Part shown: positions 16,899 through 25,196 of the stretch, one piece after another
Layout of the letters: each line of letters starts with the position of its first letter
Numbering within the stretch: position 1 is the stretch's first letter
NCBI RefSeq assembly: GCF_028204095.1
Contig: NZ_JAQLOH010000009.1
Span: 1 to 36,535, forward strand
DNA: 36,535 bases
Reading direction: 5' to 3'
Source of the DNA: Candidatus Anaplasma sp. TIGMIC
GTDB lineage: Bacteria > Pseudomonadota > Alphaproteobacteria > Rickettsiales > Anaplasmataceae
Program-made: the position numbers and the translations under genes
The notes under the pieces: generated by a model
Seen by the model: only the letters and a program-made list of their open reading frames with translations
What the model was told of the DNA's origin: nothing
The model's database searches: none

Positions 16899-19222
16899 AA
16901 CCCCGCGTCTGTTGAAATTCTCAGCATATCCTTGGAATCGAACTTCTCAGCCACGATAGGAAATCCGAAGTCGACTCTTATAGGCCCGAAAGGTGATTGC
17001 CAAGAAAAACCAAACCCCACCGACACTCTGGGCAAATCACTAGTCCTAAATCCCTCCACTTCCTTGTAATCAAGACCAGAGAGACTTGCTATATCAAGGA
17101 ACAACGAACCTCTGACCCCCAAGTTGTCTGGCAATCCTATAGGAAAGTCCAACTGTGTAACGGCTCCGTAGTACAGCTTTCCTCCCAACGCCTCACCGGT
17201 CTTTATATCTCGCGGCCCTATACCAGAAGACGAAAACCCCCTTATTTCACTGTTTCCCATGAAAAACCTTTGTCCAATCTTAACGTGTTCACCAGCATAA
17301 GCAAACACGTACCCGAACGAAGGCTTGACCTTAAGCGTTATCTCGTCATGAAACCGCCGCAGGACATGATACACATGCGCACTGGATACCTCAGTTTTCA
17401 CATAGTGCAAGTTGCCGCCCACTCCAGATACAGACTGACTCATACGGATCATAGTTCCGCGTTTGGGCTTATAAGGATTGTCTATACTACTATATAACAG
17501 TGAATATCCCACCGACGAATCGAAATGTACACCCTCCTGCTCTTTTATGTACTTGGACGCAGAGTTACCAACGTTGTGTATACTGTGGTACTTGTAATAA
17601 TACTGCAGTGACGCAGCTACGCTATCAGTAAGACTACATGACAATCTGGCAGAAAAACCTGCGTTTGTGCTGCTAAAAGGGCTGTCAGAAGGGAATAACC
17701 CCCCAAGACTTTTCGCCGGAGCACTACCTTGCCTTGAGTAAAAAGAGCCTATGCCGAACGAGACCTCACTATCGAATATGTCTGGCGTAACCAAGTCCAG
17801 CGTGCTCGACATTCCAGTAAGCGACCTCATCAAATCAAACGCCACCACTTTTCCTGTGCCCATCAGGTTACGTTCTTTTATGCTTACTTTTCCTACTAAT
17901 CCGCTTGCAGGAGAAAACCCAGCTCCTATGTCAAACGAACCTGTTCCACGCTCTTTCACTGTGAAATTGAGGTCCACTAACCTTTCGGATATTTTCTGCG
18001 TATTCACATCCACAGTTTCGAAGAAATCTAGGTTCATGAGCTTCTTCCTAGATTGCTTCATTGCAAAGGTGCTATAGACGTCTCCTTCAGATATCCCTAA
18101 CTTTCTTCGCAGGACTACATCTAAAGTCCGCGTATTTCCCGCTATGTTGATTCTACGTACATATACACTCTGACCGAGAGATACCTTGTACGCAACATTC
18201 ACTGCGTCGTCTTTGATAGTGTAATCGTTTTTTACGGTAGCAAAGAGATTACCACGCTCGTTCAGATACGCAGTTAGCAATGCAGCGGTTCTTTCTACCA
18301 GACTCATGTCAAACACCTCACCTTCACGAGTTAAGATCATGTTGGCGAGTCTGTGTTCCTCCTCTTCCTTTGTTATGGGACCATCATCTATAGTTACGGT
18401 TGCTGTACCAAAGTGGTACTTTTTCCCCTCTTCCAAGGAAAAAATAACTGTTGCTTCAGCTAAATTTGACCCTACCTCTGTAGTAGTTGACCGCACTTTA
18501 AAATCCAAGTACCCACGACTTGTGTAATAATCACGCAAAAGCGATTGGTCGACCATTAGCCTCTCGGCAAAGAACTTTGTGCTGTTCCCAAAGAAACCAA
18601 AAATATCCGTTAGTGACCGTTCCTTCGAAGCTATCACGTTCTTCAACTCCACATCTGAAAATGTGTCATTTCCCACGAACAATATGTTCTTTATCCTTGT
18701 TGTAGCGCCTTCTTCGACCTTTATAATAATATCAACATAGTTACGGGGCGCAGGAACCACAGCGTGTGTAACGTTAACTCCCAACAGTCCACGACTCTGG
18801 TAAAGGGCATGGAGGTTCGCCAGGTCTCGTTCCAACTTTGCCTCAGTGTAAACGCTCATCTTTTTCAGCTTGAGAACGTCATTTTCCAGGTTTTTGTCGC
18901 TGAACACATGGTTGCCCTTTAGGATTATATTCCTAACAATAGGATTCTCCTCCACAGTTACCACCAGTTCTTCGTCCACGACCGTTACATCCACCTTTTT
19001 GAAAAGCGACGTGGCATACAAATTCTTCAAAACCGCATCAACGTCCGTGGCAGCAAGCTCCCCAGGCAGTGTAACCTTGGCATAGAACTCCACAGTGGCA
19101 GCATCTAGTCGCTTTGTTCCCTCAACTCGTAACCTTTCAACCGTCCCAGCCTGTGCCGTGACAACAGTAGCGCACATAAAGGCCAGTAGGGCAAAAACTA
19201 AAAAATATCTCATATGTCTCAT
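16895..19222 (-). CDS. bamA: outer membrane protein assembly factor BamA
   Basis: BamA is the Omp85 protein that inserts beta-barrels into the outer membrane. The product of about 775 aa has a signal peptide (MRYFLVFALLAFMCATVVTAQAG) and then five POTRA-like repeats (for example VERLRVEGTKRLD, VRNIILKGNHVFSD, IKNILFVGNDTFSD, VRRINIAGNTRTLD). The C-terminal barrel carries the loop-6 hallmark EIRGFSSSGIGPRD and a terminal segment WQSPFGPIRVDFGFPI. The frame is open to 19309, but I choose the ATG at 19222, which overlaps the rseP stop (ATGA) and gives a normal signal peptide; ATG 19213 is also possible. The length is normal for the family. Confidence 0.96.
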   Translation of the reverse strand: MRHMRYFLVFALLAFMCATVVTAQAGTVERLRVEGTKRLDAATVEFYAKVTLPGELAATDVDAVLKNLYATSLFKKVDVTVVDEELVVTVEENPIVRNIILKGNHVFSDKNLENDVLKLKKMSVYTEAKLERDLANLHALYQSRGLLGVNVTHAVVPAPRNYVDIIIKVEEGATTRIKNILFVGNDTFSDVELKNVIASKERSLTDIFGFFGNSTKFFAERLMVDQSLLRDYYTSRGYLDFKVRSTTTEVGSNLAEATVIFSLEEGKKYHFGTATVTIDDGPITKEEEEHRLANMILTREGEVFDMSLVERTAALLTAYLNERGNLFATVKNDYTIKDDAVNVAYKVSLGQSVYVRRINIAGNTRTLDVVLRRKLGISEGDVYSTFAMKQSRKKLMNLDFFETVDVNTQKISERLVDLNFTVKERGTGSFDIGAGFSPASGLVGKVSIKERNLMGTGKVVAFDLMRSLTGMSSTLDLVTPDIFDSEVSFGIGSFYSRQGSAPAKSLGGLFPSDSPFSSTNAGFSARLSCSLTDSVAASLQYYYKYHSIHNVGNSASKYIKEQEGVHFDSSVGYSLLYSSIDNPYKPKRGTMIRMSQSVSGVGGNLHYVKTEVSSAHVYHVLRRFHDEITLKVKPSFGYVFAYAGEHVKIGQRFFMGNSEIRGFSSSGIGPRDIKTGEALGGKLYYGAVTQLDFPIGLPDNLGVRGSLFLDIASLSGLDYKEVEGFRTSDLPRVSVGFGFSWQSPFGPIRVDFGFPIVAEKFDSKDMLRISTDAGL

Positions 19223-20307
19223 TTTAAAATGCTCTTGACGTCGTTGAAGGTGACAAAAACCATCAGAGATACCAGGAGCACAAAGCCTATTACCATAACT
19301 ATGCTGCAATGTCTTGGATCCAATGTTTTGCGTCTAAATACCCACTGCAGGACATACTGCAACATATACCCTCCATCCAGCATGGGCAAAGGCAGTAAAT
19401 TAATCACTCCTAGGTTTGCAGAAATTAGCCCAACAAACCTCAGCCCTTCTTTATTGCGGATGGCATCTCCAGAATGCTTAGCTATACGCACAGGTCCGCC
19501 TAGCTCATCCACACTCCGTGAGCCCGTAATGAGCTGCACTACAGCCGTCAGTGTTATCCTCACAATCCTGTACACACACCCGAAAGACTCACGCGCAGCA
19601 CTGATGACCGTCAACCGCCTACTTCTTGCATTTTCCGGCGATGCACTCGCAGTTATCCCTAGCTTTTTTGACCCATCAGACCACTCTTCAGGACCTAGTG
19701 ACAGATGATGTAGCCTTTCATTGCGCAAAAGGCCAATAGTCAGATAATCGCCTTGACTGCCTGCTATATAGTGCCGTATTTCCTCAAACCACGTCACCTC
19801 ATGTCCATTTATAGTAACGATCCTATCCCCAGTTTCAATGCCTATGCGCGCCGCAGTGCTGCCTTCTAACACACTGCCAACCACTGGTAGCGGGCTCATT
19901 ACACCCCGAGTGCTAAAGAGCAGAAAGAACACCAGAAGTGAGAACAACAAGTTCGCAGCAGGGCCGGCAAAGGCTATAAGAAAACGCTGCCACAGTGGTT
20001 TCTCATGGAGCGAGTTGCGCCGCTCACTCTCAGAGATATCTGTTCCTATGACATCACCGAACATCTTAACGTACCCACCTACGGGCACTAAGCTGAACTT
20101 CCAGCGCGTACCAGAGCCATCAGTGATACCGAAAAGCTCAGGGCCGAATCCCAGAGAGAAAGTCTCGATTTTTACCTTACAAAGCTTTGCAACGGAATAG
20201 TGACCGTACTCATGAACAAACACTACTACCGAGAGCACGAGTAGAAAAGAGGCCACGTAAAATGAACCCTCCTGAAAAGCGCCGACAGCCCGCGCTAAGG
20301 ACAACAT
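19219..20307 (-). CDS. rseP: site-2 metalloprotease RseP
   Basis: RseP is an intramembrane zinc protease that cleaves anti-sigma factors and signal-peptide remnants. This protein of 362 aa has HEYGH (His32-Glu33-His36) in the first membrane helix and the following GFGPELFG. One PDZ-like domain (GSVLEGSTAARIGIETGDRI) lies in the middle, and LLPLPMLDGG, the LDG motif that supplies the third zinc ligand, lies near the C-terminus. E. coli RseP has two PDZ domains; one is usual in many alphaproteobacteria. The ATG at 20307 is preceded by GAGTGG, so I prefer it over the TTG at 20322. It is the first gene of the rseP-bamA-skp-fabZ-purH cluster. Confidence 0.95.
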   Translation of the reverse strand: MLSLARAVGAFQEGSFYVASFLLVLSVVVFVHEYGHYSVAKLCKVKIETFSLGFGPELFGITDGSGTRWKFSLVPVGGYVKMFGDVIGTDISESERRNSLHEKPLWQRFLIAFAGPAANLLFSLLVFFLLFSTRGVMSPLPVVGSVLEGSTAARIGIETGDRIVTINGHEVTWFEEIRHYIAGSQGDYLTIGLLRNERLHHLSLGPEEWSDGSKKLGITASASPENARSRRLTVISAARESFGCVYRIVRITLTAVVQLITGSRSVDELGGPVRIAKHSGDAIRNKEGLRFVGLISANLGVINLLPLPMLDGGYMLQYVLQWVFRRKTLDPRHCSIVMVIGFVLLVSLMVFVTFNDVKSILK

Positions 20308-20341
20308 AAGGCCACTCAACAAGCTCGAAAACCAGGAGCAT

Positions 20342-20368
20342 GTTATACCATATTTATATCCTTGACAA
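20342..20368 (-). promoter_or_regulatory. putative promoter of the rseP-bamA cluster
   Basis: On the minus strand TTGTCA (plus positions 20363-20368) is followed after 15 nt by TATAAC (20342-20347). Each matches consensus in five of six positions, though the spacer is short. Its -35 overlaps the -35 of the opposite promoter for sdhE. Confidence 0.4.
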
Positions 20369-20389
20369 CACTATTGTGCCGTATAAAGT
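20362..20389 (+). promoter_or_regulatory. putative promoter of sdhE-dsbD
   Basis: A perfect TTGACA (20362-20367) and a TAAAGT -10-like hexamer (20384-20389) are separated by 16 nt. They lie about 41 nt before the sdhE GTG start. The -10 is weak (4/6). Confidence 0.42.
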
Positions 20390-20430
20390 TTCTGGGTAGT
20401 GGCTTGGGTTGGCTTGCGGAGTTCTGATTA

Positions 20431-20712
20431 GTGAGAGACCTAGATACCCGGCGAAGAAGTAGATTATTGTACCGCAGTGTTCACCGAGGCTGTAAGGAAA
20501 TGGATATACTTCTTGGTAGTTTCGCCCAACGGCATCTGCACCTTCTGAGCGAGGAGCAGCTTGCCAGATATGAGGAGATTACAGAACTTGATGATGGCCT
20601 ATTATATGCCTACATTGTGGGTAGGGCTGCAATTCCAGAAGGGATAGATCGAGATCTTATAAGGCTTATAGCCGGTTACGCAGGGAGAAAGGGTGAAACA
20701 GGGGTTGTGTAG
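20431..20712 (+). CDS. sdhE: FAD assembly factor SdhE
   Basis: This 93-aa helical protein carries the SdhE/Sdh5 signature HRGCKEMD (the RGxxE motif needed for covalent attachment of FAD to succinate dehydrogenase SdhA). Further family-typical segments are LLGSFAQRHLHLLSEEQLARYEEITELDDGLLY. It would act in the cytoplasm on the flavoprotein subunit of complex II. The start is the GTG at 20431, with GGAG about 9 nt upstream. The stop is 2 nt before the dsbD ATG, so the two genes are almost certainly co-transcribed. Confidence 0.9.
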   Translation: MRDLDTRRRSRLLYRSVHRGCKEMDILLGSFAQRHLHLLSEEQLARYEEITELDDGLLYAYIVGRAAIPEGIDRDLIRLIAGYAGRKGETGVV

Positions 20713-20714
20713 TC

Positions 20715-21944
20715 ATGGATGTGGCGCTTTTTAACGCACTTGCGTTGTCGTTTATAGGTGGGATAATTCTCAACTTCATGCCGTGCGTTTTTCCCATTCT
20801 TTCCCTGAAAGTTGTTTCTGTTCTCAAACGCAGAGCGGAGGGAGATAGCGGCGCGCTTCAAGACTGTGCATCATACACTGCTGGGGTACTCGTCGGCATG
20901 CTGGGTCTGGCGTGTGCGCTATTGTTGTTTCGTGCAACGGGAAGGCTTTTGGGATGGGGGTTTCAGCTGCAATCGCCCACACTGGTTGCTGTGTTGATGA
21001 ATGTTACGTTTCTCGTCGGTCTATCGTTTTCGGGATGGTATGAGATTTCTACTAAGATGCCCATGGTTGGTTACAATGGGTCACGCAATCTAGGTAGCTT
21101 CTTGGCAGGGGTTCTGTCTGCGCTTTTGGGCACGCCGTGCGCTGCGCCGTTCATGGTATCTGCGATTAGCTTTTCTATCCTGCAGCCAGGATTTACTTCG
21201 ATTTTGATTTTCCAATTCATTGGTCTAGGTATGGTCTTTCCGTACCTGGCATTTTCCTTCATTCCAGGAGCAAAGGCTCTGTTGCCTAAGTCTGGGACAT
21301 GGATGGAACATTTGAAACAGTTTTTGGCGTTCCCGATGTACCTAACGTCGGCATGGCTTCTGCATGTTTTAGTTAGCCAGAAGGGCTCTGGGGTTGTATT
21401 TCCGGCAGTTTGCTCTGTTGTAGGACTGGTGCTATTTGTGTGGGTCCTAAGGTTGGTATTTAAATCTGGGTCAGCTATGGGTGCTGTGTCGCTTATGTTG
21501 ACAGCCACATTTGTACTCATATCTTCCTATTGTATTGGAGGCATCTACGATGGCGGGGCAATGCACGGGCAAAGGCAGGTCATTGTTGCCGACTTTACTA
21601 TAGATAAACTGCAAAAGCTTCTGGACAGCGGAGCTACTGTTTTTGTGTCTGTAGGCGCGGAATGGTGCCTCACGTGTAAGGCTAATGAGCTGATAATAGC
21701 CTCACCCGGTGTTCAGGAGGTGCTGCGTTCTAGAGGCGTTACGTACGTGAAGGCCGATTGGACAAGTATGGATGCAGAGATAGCCAAATACTTGAGTACG
21801 ATGGGAGCAGGCAGTGTCCCTTATTATGCGTTATATGTGAGAGGCAAGCTTGTGAATGACCACATACCCCAAATGTTTAGTGAGAGCAAACTGGTTGAGA
21901 TCCTACTTAGGAACCTGGACGATCCGGCAAGGGCTTTGCCGTAA
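20715..21944 (+). CDS. dsbD: DsbD-like thiol:disulfide interchange protein
   Basis: DsbD/ScsB-type proteins carry electrons from cytoplasmic thioredoxin across the inner membrane to periplasmic thiol proteins. The 409-aa protein has the transmembrane CcdA-like core with its two redox cysteines, Cys24 (NFMPCVFPILSLK) and Cys142 (LLGTPCAAPFM). A C-terminal thioredoxin-like domain has the active site EWCLTC (Cys318/Cys321). The N-terminal immunoglobulin-like DsbD-alpha domain of the E. coli protein (about 565 aa) is absent, and no signal peptide precedes the membrane core. Substrates would include cytochrome c maturation or outer-membrane proteins; this is inference. The ATG is 2 nt after the sdhE stop. 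Confidence 0.9.
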   Translation: MDVALFNALALSFIGGIILNFMPCVFPILSLKVVSVLKRRAEGDSGALQDCASYTAGVLVGMLGLACALLLFRATGRLLGWGFQLQSPTLVAVLMNVTFLVGLSFSGWYEISTKMPMVGYNGSRNLGSFLAGVLSALLGTPCAAPFMVSAISFSILQPGFTSILIFQFIGLGMVFPYLAFSFIPGAKALLPKSGTWMEHLKQFLAFPMYLTSAWLLHVLVSQKGSGVVFPAVCSVVGLVLFVWVLRLVFKSGSAMGAVSLMLTATFVLISSYCIGGIYDGGAMHGQRQVIVADFTIDKLQKLLDSGATVFVSVGAEWCLTCKANELIIASPGVQEVLRSRGVTYVKADWTSMDAEIAKYLSTMGAGSVPYYALYVRGKLVNDHIPQMFSESKLVEILLRNLDDPARALP

Positions 21945-21977
21945 ATCCCGCTACGGTTTCCAGAGCTTCCGTGAAGA

Positions 21978-23147
21978 CTACTTACCGAACTTTTTGTGAA
22001 ACAACGATTTCACATAGTGGCAAATCCTACAACGCGGGTAGATTGACTTTGAGGCGTACACGGGGAATTTGTACTCCAGGGTATTTCTCACTCTAATTGT
22101 AAGTGTTCCAACTCTTTGTCCCTTTTCTATAGGCGCGCTTACGTCCTCTTGAGCTGAAATGAATGCCTTAATGTTATGTTCCATGCTTTTTGGGTAAGTT
22201 GCCACTACGTCTTCAGAAACGTATACAGGTAATGTAACTCCGCGTCTGTGGCTTACCGGTACTTCTCCCACTATGCTACCTGCCTCGAACACGGTTTTAG
22301 TGCCAAAGCGGTTAAAGGCATACGAAATAAGCTTTTTAACTTCGTATGCACGCTCTGTTTCTGTTTGTAAGCCATTGACCACTACTACTACTCGGCGTCC
22401 ATCCTTAACCGCCGAAGCTATAATGCCATAACCCCAGTCTTTTGTGTGCCCGGTCTTAATGCCATCAACCTCTACGTTGTTATAATTCAGTAACGTATTG
22501 TAGCTTTTCTGGACAATGCCATTGTAGGAAAATTGCTTCTCTCCGAAAATGCTGTAGTATTCGGGGAAGTCGTGCAGTATCCTATTGGCGAGAGTCAGCA
22601 TATCCCTCACTGACATTTTATTCCCTCCGGGCCAGCCGGTAACATTCACGAAGCTACTGTTTTTAAGGTCCAACGCTTTGGCCACCTTATTCATCTCCTC
22701 GACAAATTGTTCCTGCGAAATATACAAACCTTCGGCCAAGGTAATGCATGCATCGTTTCCAGATACTACAGCAGCCCCTCTGATCAAGTCCTTTACGGTT
22801 ACATATTGTCCTGCCCGGAGAAACGCTGATGGAGTCCCGGCACTATGTGCGGTTTTGCTGACTTGAAAAGTGTCCCCCAGGCTTATGGTCCCTGCTTGCA
22901 AGTGCCTAAAAACTATGTACAACGTCATCAGCTTGCTCATTGATGCTGTATGGGTTGGGGTGTCTATGTTCCGTTCAAACAGTATTGTGTTGGAGCCATA
23001 CTCAAACACCACGGCATGGGGTGCCTTGGTATGGACAGAGGCATGAGAACTTAAGGGATACACCGAAGCGTAAGCGAAGACCCAGAGTGCAAAAAGCTGC
23101 AAACTGAAACGCATTACTGCTCTGGAAAAACGAAACGGGGCAATCAT
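21978..23147 (-). CDS. dacF: D-alanyl-D-alanine carboxypeptidase (penicillin-binding protein 5/6 family)
   Basis: This serine D,D-carboxypeptidase (S11 family) trims the terminal D-Ala from peptidoglycan stem peptides in the periplasm. Signal-peptide-like sequence (MRFSLQLFALWVFAYASVYPLSSHA) is followed by the three penicillin-binding motifs in order: SMSK (active-site serine, TASMSKLMT), VSGNDA and DGIKTGHT. A C-terminal beta-rich domain (about 100 aa) follows. The frame opens at a TTG at 23174; I use the ATG at 23147, while the ATG at 23114 would begin exactly at the signal peptide. It is convergent with dsbD, 33 nt apart. The presence of this gene implies at least some peptidoglycan-like substrate. 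Confidence 0.93.
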   Translation of the reverse strand: MIAPFRFSRAVMRFSLQLFALWVFAYASVYPLSSHASVHTKAPHAVVFEYGSNTILFERNIDTPTHTASMSKLMTLYIVFRHLQAGTISLGDTFQVSKTAHSAGTPSAFLRAGQYVTVKDLIRGAAVVSGNDACITLAEGLYISQEQFVEEMNKVAKALDLKNSSFVNVTGWPGGNKMSVRDMLTLANRILHDFPEYYSIFGEKQFSYNGIVQKSYNTLLNYNNVEVDGIKTGHTKDWGYGIIASAVKDGRRVVVVVNGLQTETERAYEVKKLISYAFNRFGTKTVFEAGSIVGEVPVSHRRGVTLPVYVSEDVVATYPKSMEHNIKAFISAQEDVSAPIEKGQRVGTLTIRVRNTLEYKFPVYASKSIYPRCRICHYVKSLFHKKFGK

Positions 23148-23174
23148 ACTGGTACCATGCACGATTAGTATCAA

Positions 23175-24057
23175 AAAAGCTCTTGGGCACTGTTGTCACT
23201 AACCCATAGCTCAACTTGGTTCGTAGAACATGAACAACAGCAGCCTTTTAGCATAAGTAGCACGCTTCGGCAATGGCGGTATTACTATGTTGGCAATGAT
23301 GGCACCATTGAAATATGTAGCTATATGGTAACGATGTTTGTTTAGGCAGGGCGACTTTCATGTAGTGTTAAACACCGCAGAAGTTGAGTGTGTTATAGGG
23401 CACATTGTGTGGTGCAAAAATCTGCTGCCGTCCCTTAATAAAGAGTCTTAGCACGAAATATAGCCCACGGATGGGTATTTCATGGGATGTTTTTTACTTA
23501 GCGCTATTACGATTTCTGAAACGTATTGCATATCGAAGGCATGTGTGCTCGTAGCAGTGGTGCTATGGAGAACACCGTGTTTTTGTAAAGCGGTTATCTG
23601 AACTTTGCTGCTGCAGTGATGTCTAAAGGCTGCCACGGAAATTGGTAGAGTTGCTTTGCTCGCAGGACTGCCATAAGTGCGATATATGCTACGGCAGTGC
23701 TGTGATGAAGTGTAGTAGACCTTAAGGTGCGCATAAATTGTGCACCCGTATACAGGTGTCTATAGTTGTGATAGGGGCTGTGCGGCGAGATCAGTAGTCT
23801 CCGCAGTATTGTTTTGTAACTATAGTTCCGTGCATGATACGCGATCTTGCGGGACATCTAACCCAATGAGCAGCCCGGTACGCGGCATTTGTAATCTTGA
23901 GTCTGAACCATCAGAGAGGTGTATGCAGCCATACAGAGTAAAGAGATTACATGAAGATGTTGTAAGGAGTAATTGTTGTATTCATGAGTAAATACGTTAC
24001 AGAAGTGCCATTTATTTGGTTCTGACAGGGTGTAGTACTGGTGCGTTACTATGTATG
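23175..24057. other. about 880-bp non-coding gap
   Basis: This is the longest gap in the window, between divergent dacF and the carbonic anhydrase gene. Reading frames here are short, lack ribosome sites and show no protein-like motifs. I see no tRNA or known RNA. A few short inverted repeats occur (ACTGCC/GGCAGT at 23667-23698; palindrome AACTATAGTT at 23818-23827). It may be a decayed gene or hold an unrecognised RNA. Confidence 0.45.
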
Positions 24058-24630
24058 ATGGCACAATACCTGCTTGTGGTACTCGAGGGTGAGTCTGTGA
24101 ATGTGAAAAGTGCTCAGTTTGGCTATGCAGGTATATATCCATCTGTAGACAGTACAGCATTTGTCGCCCAAAATGCGAGTTTAGTAGGTGATGTATCTGT
24201 CGGGAAAGACGCTAGCATATGGTACGGGGCTGTACTTAGAGGAGACGTGGACAAAATTGTGGTTGGGGATAGTACGAATATACAGGACCTTACTGTCGTT
24301 CATACTGATCGTGCGCAGGGCAGTACGGAAATAGGTATGTGTGTAACCGTAGGACACAGCTGCATATTGCATGCATGTACAATCATGGATTACGCATTTG
24401 TGGGTATGGGGTCGATAGTTATGGATCGTGCGGTGATGGAGCGAGAAAGCATGTTAGCTGCGGGTTCGCTGTTAACTAAAGGCAAGGTAGTGAAAACAGG
24501 GGAGCTGTGGGCTGGCCGACCAGCCAGGATGTTGCGCATGCTAACTGATGAAGAAATACTGCACCTGCGCGAATCTGCAGAGAACTATGTAGCGTTGGCA
24601 CGAGAGTACTTGTCGTCATTAGGTGCGTAA
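24058..24630 (+). CDS. gamma-carbonic anhydrase family protein
   Basis: This is a left-handed beta-helix (hexapeptide-repeat) protein of about 190 aa, of the gamma-carbonic anhydrase / YrdA-PaaY family. The typical run ASLVGDVSVGKDASIWYGAV, LRGDVDKIVVGDSTNIQD and TVVHT is followed by GHSCILHACTI. Three zinc-ligand histidines are in place (His82, His100, His105 from this start), and the C-terminal WAGRPARMLRMLTDEE helix is normal. Whether it hydrates CO2 is not shown by sequence; many YrdA-like members are poorly characterised. I use the ATG at 24058. A GTG at 24097 with GAGGGTGAG upstream would give a 177-aa protein and is equally possible. Confidence 0.9.
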   Translation: MAQYLLVVLEGESVNVKSAQFGYAGIYPSVDSTAFVAQNASLVGDVSVGKDASIWYGAVLRGDVDKIVVGDSTNIQDLTVVHTDRAQGSTEIGMCVTVGHSCILHACTIMDYAFVGMGSIVMDRAVMERESMLAAGSLLTKGKVVKTGELWAGRPARMLRMLTDEEILHLRESAENYVALAREYLSSLGA

Positions 24631-25196
24631 TTTTAGTACTTGGCCGGCTAAGTTGCATGGAAGAAGTATTCAGGGGCGTTGCGTAACGGTCTCGGATCAG
24701 TTTTGTTACATGCTCTAATGCGGGGAAGATGCTCTCCTAGGAGCGTGGACTATTGCGTGTGAGGCATCCCGGTTGCTCCGGATGTGAATTTGGTACTGCA
24801 ATTCCGGACGTGATTCACATGTTTGATAAACGATTCCGTAAATAGCAGAGTACTTTTGTGGGATATTTGGCCCATAGTGTAAGCATCCCAAGGCTCCATG
24901 TATGTTGGTATTGATAAATTGAGCTACATTGCGCGGCACTGAAGCTGATAGTGCCATAGCAGCGGTGCGAGGCGAGTGAGGCAGTACCTGTGTCACTAAG
25001 ATCTGTATCACCAAGGAGCCTTTGGGTGACGTAGTAAACGAGTGGAAAAGCGAAGTATTTGGGTTTCAACTAAATAGCCACAAGCTACACGGTATAATAG
25101 CGTGAGCACTTAAGTTATTAAGTATTCGATCTGTGTTTGACATTTTGGTCTTTTGTGGATTACATTACATCTCCGTCTGTCGTTCTAGTTTTTGTT
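24631..25196. other. about 560-bp gap upstream of sucB
   Basis: No gene is recognised. It contains an imperfect inverted repeat TCACCAAGG / CCTTTGGGTGA at 25008-25029 and a TATAAT at 25093-25098. Minus-strand frames here look random. Confidence 0.4.
25093..25098 (+). promoter_or_regulatory. TATAAT -10-like box upstream of sucB
   Basis: A perfect TATAAT about 100 nt before the sucB ATG; no good -35 hexamer at 16-18 nt spacing is seen. Confidence 0.3.

Noticed and set aside
19223-19309. N-terminal extension of the bamA frame (29 extra residues)
   Set aside because: It lies inside rseP, lacks a signal-peptide character and precedes a normal signal peptide that begins at 19222.
25008-25029. Inverted repeat TCACCAAGG/CCTTTGGGTGA considered as a terminator
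   Set aside because: The arms pair imperfectly, the loop is very small, and no T-tract follows; it is also far from the preceding gene.
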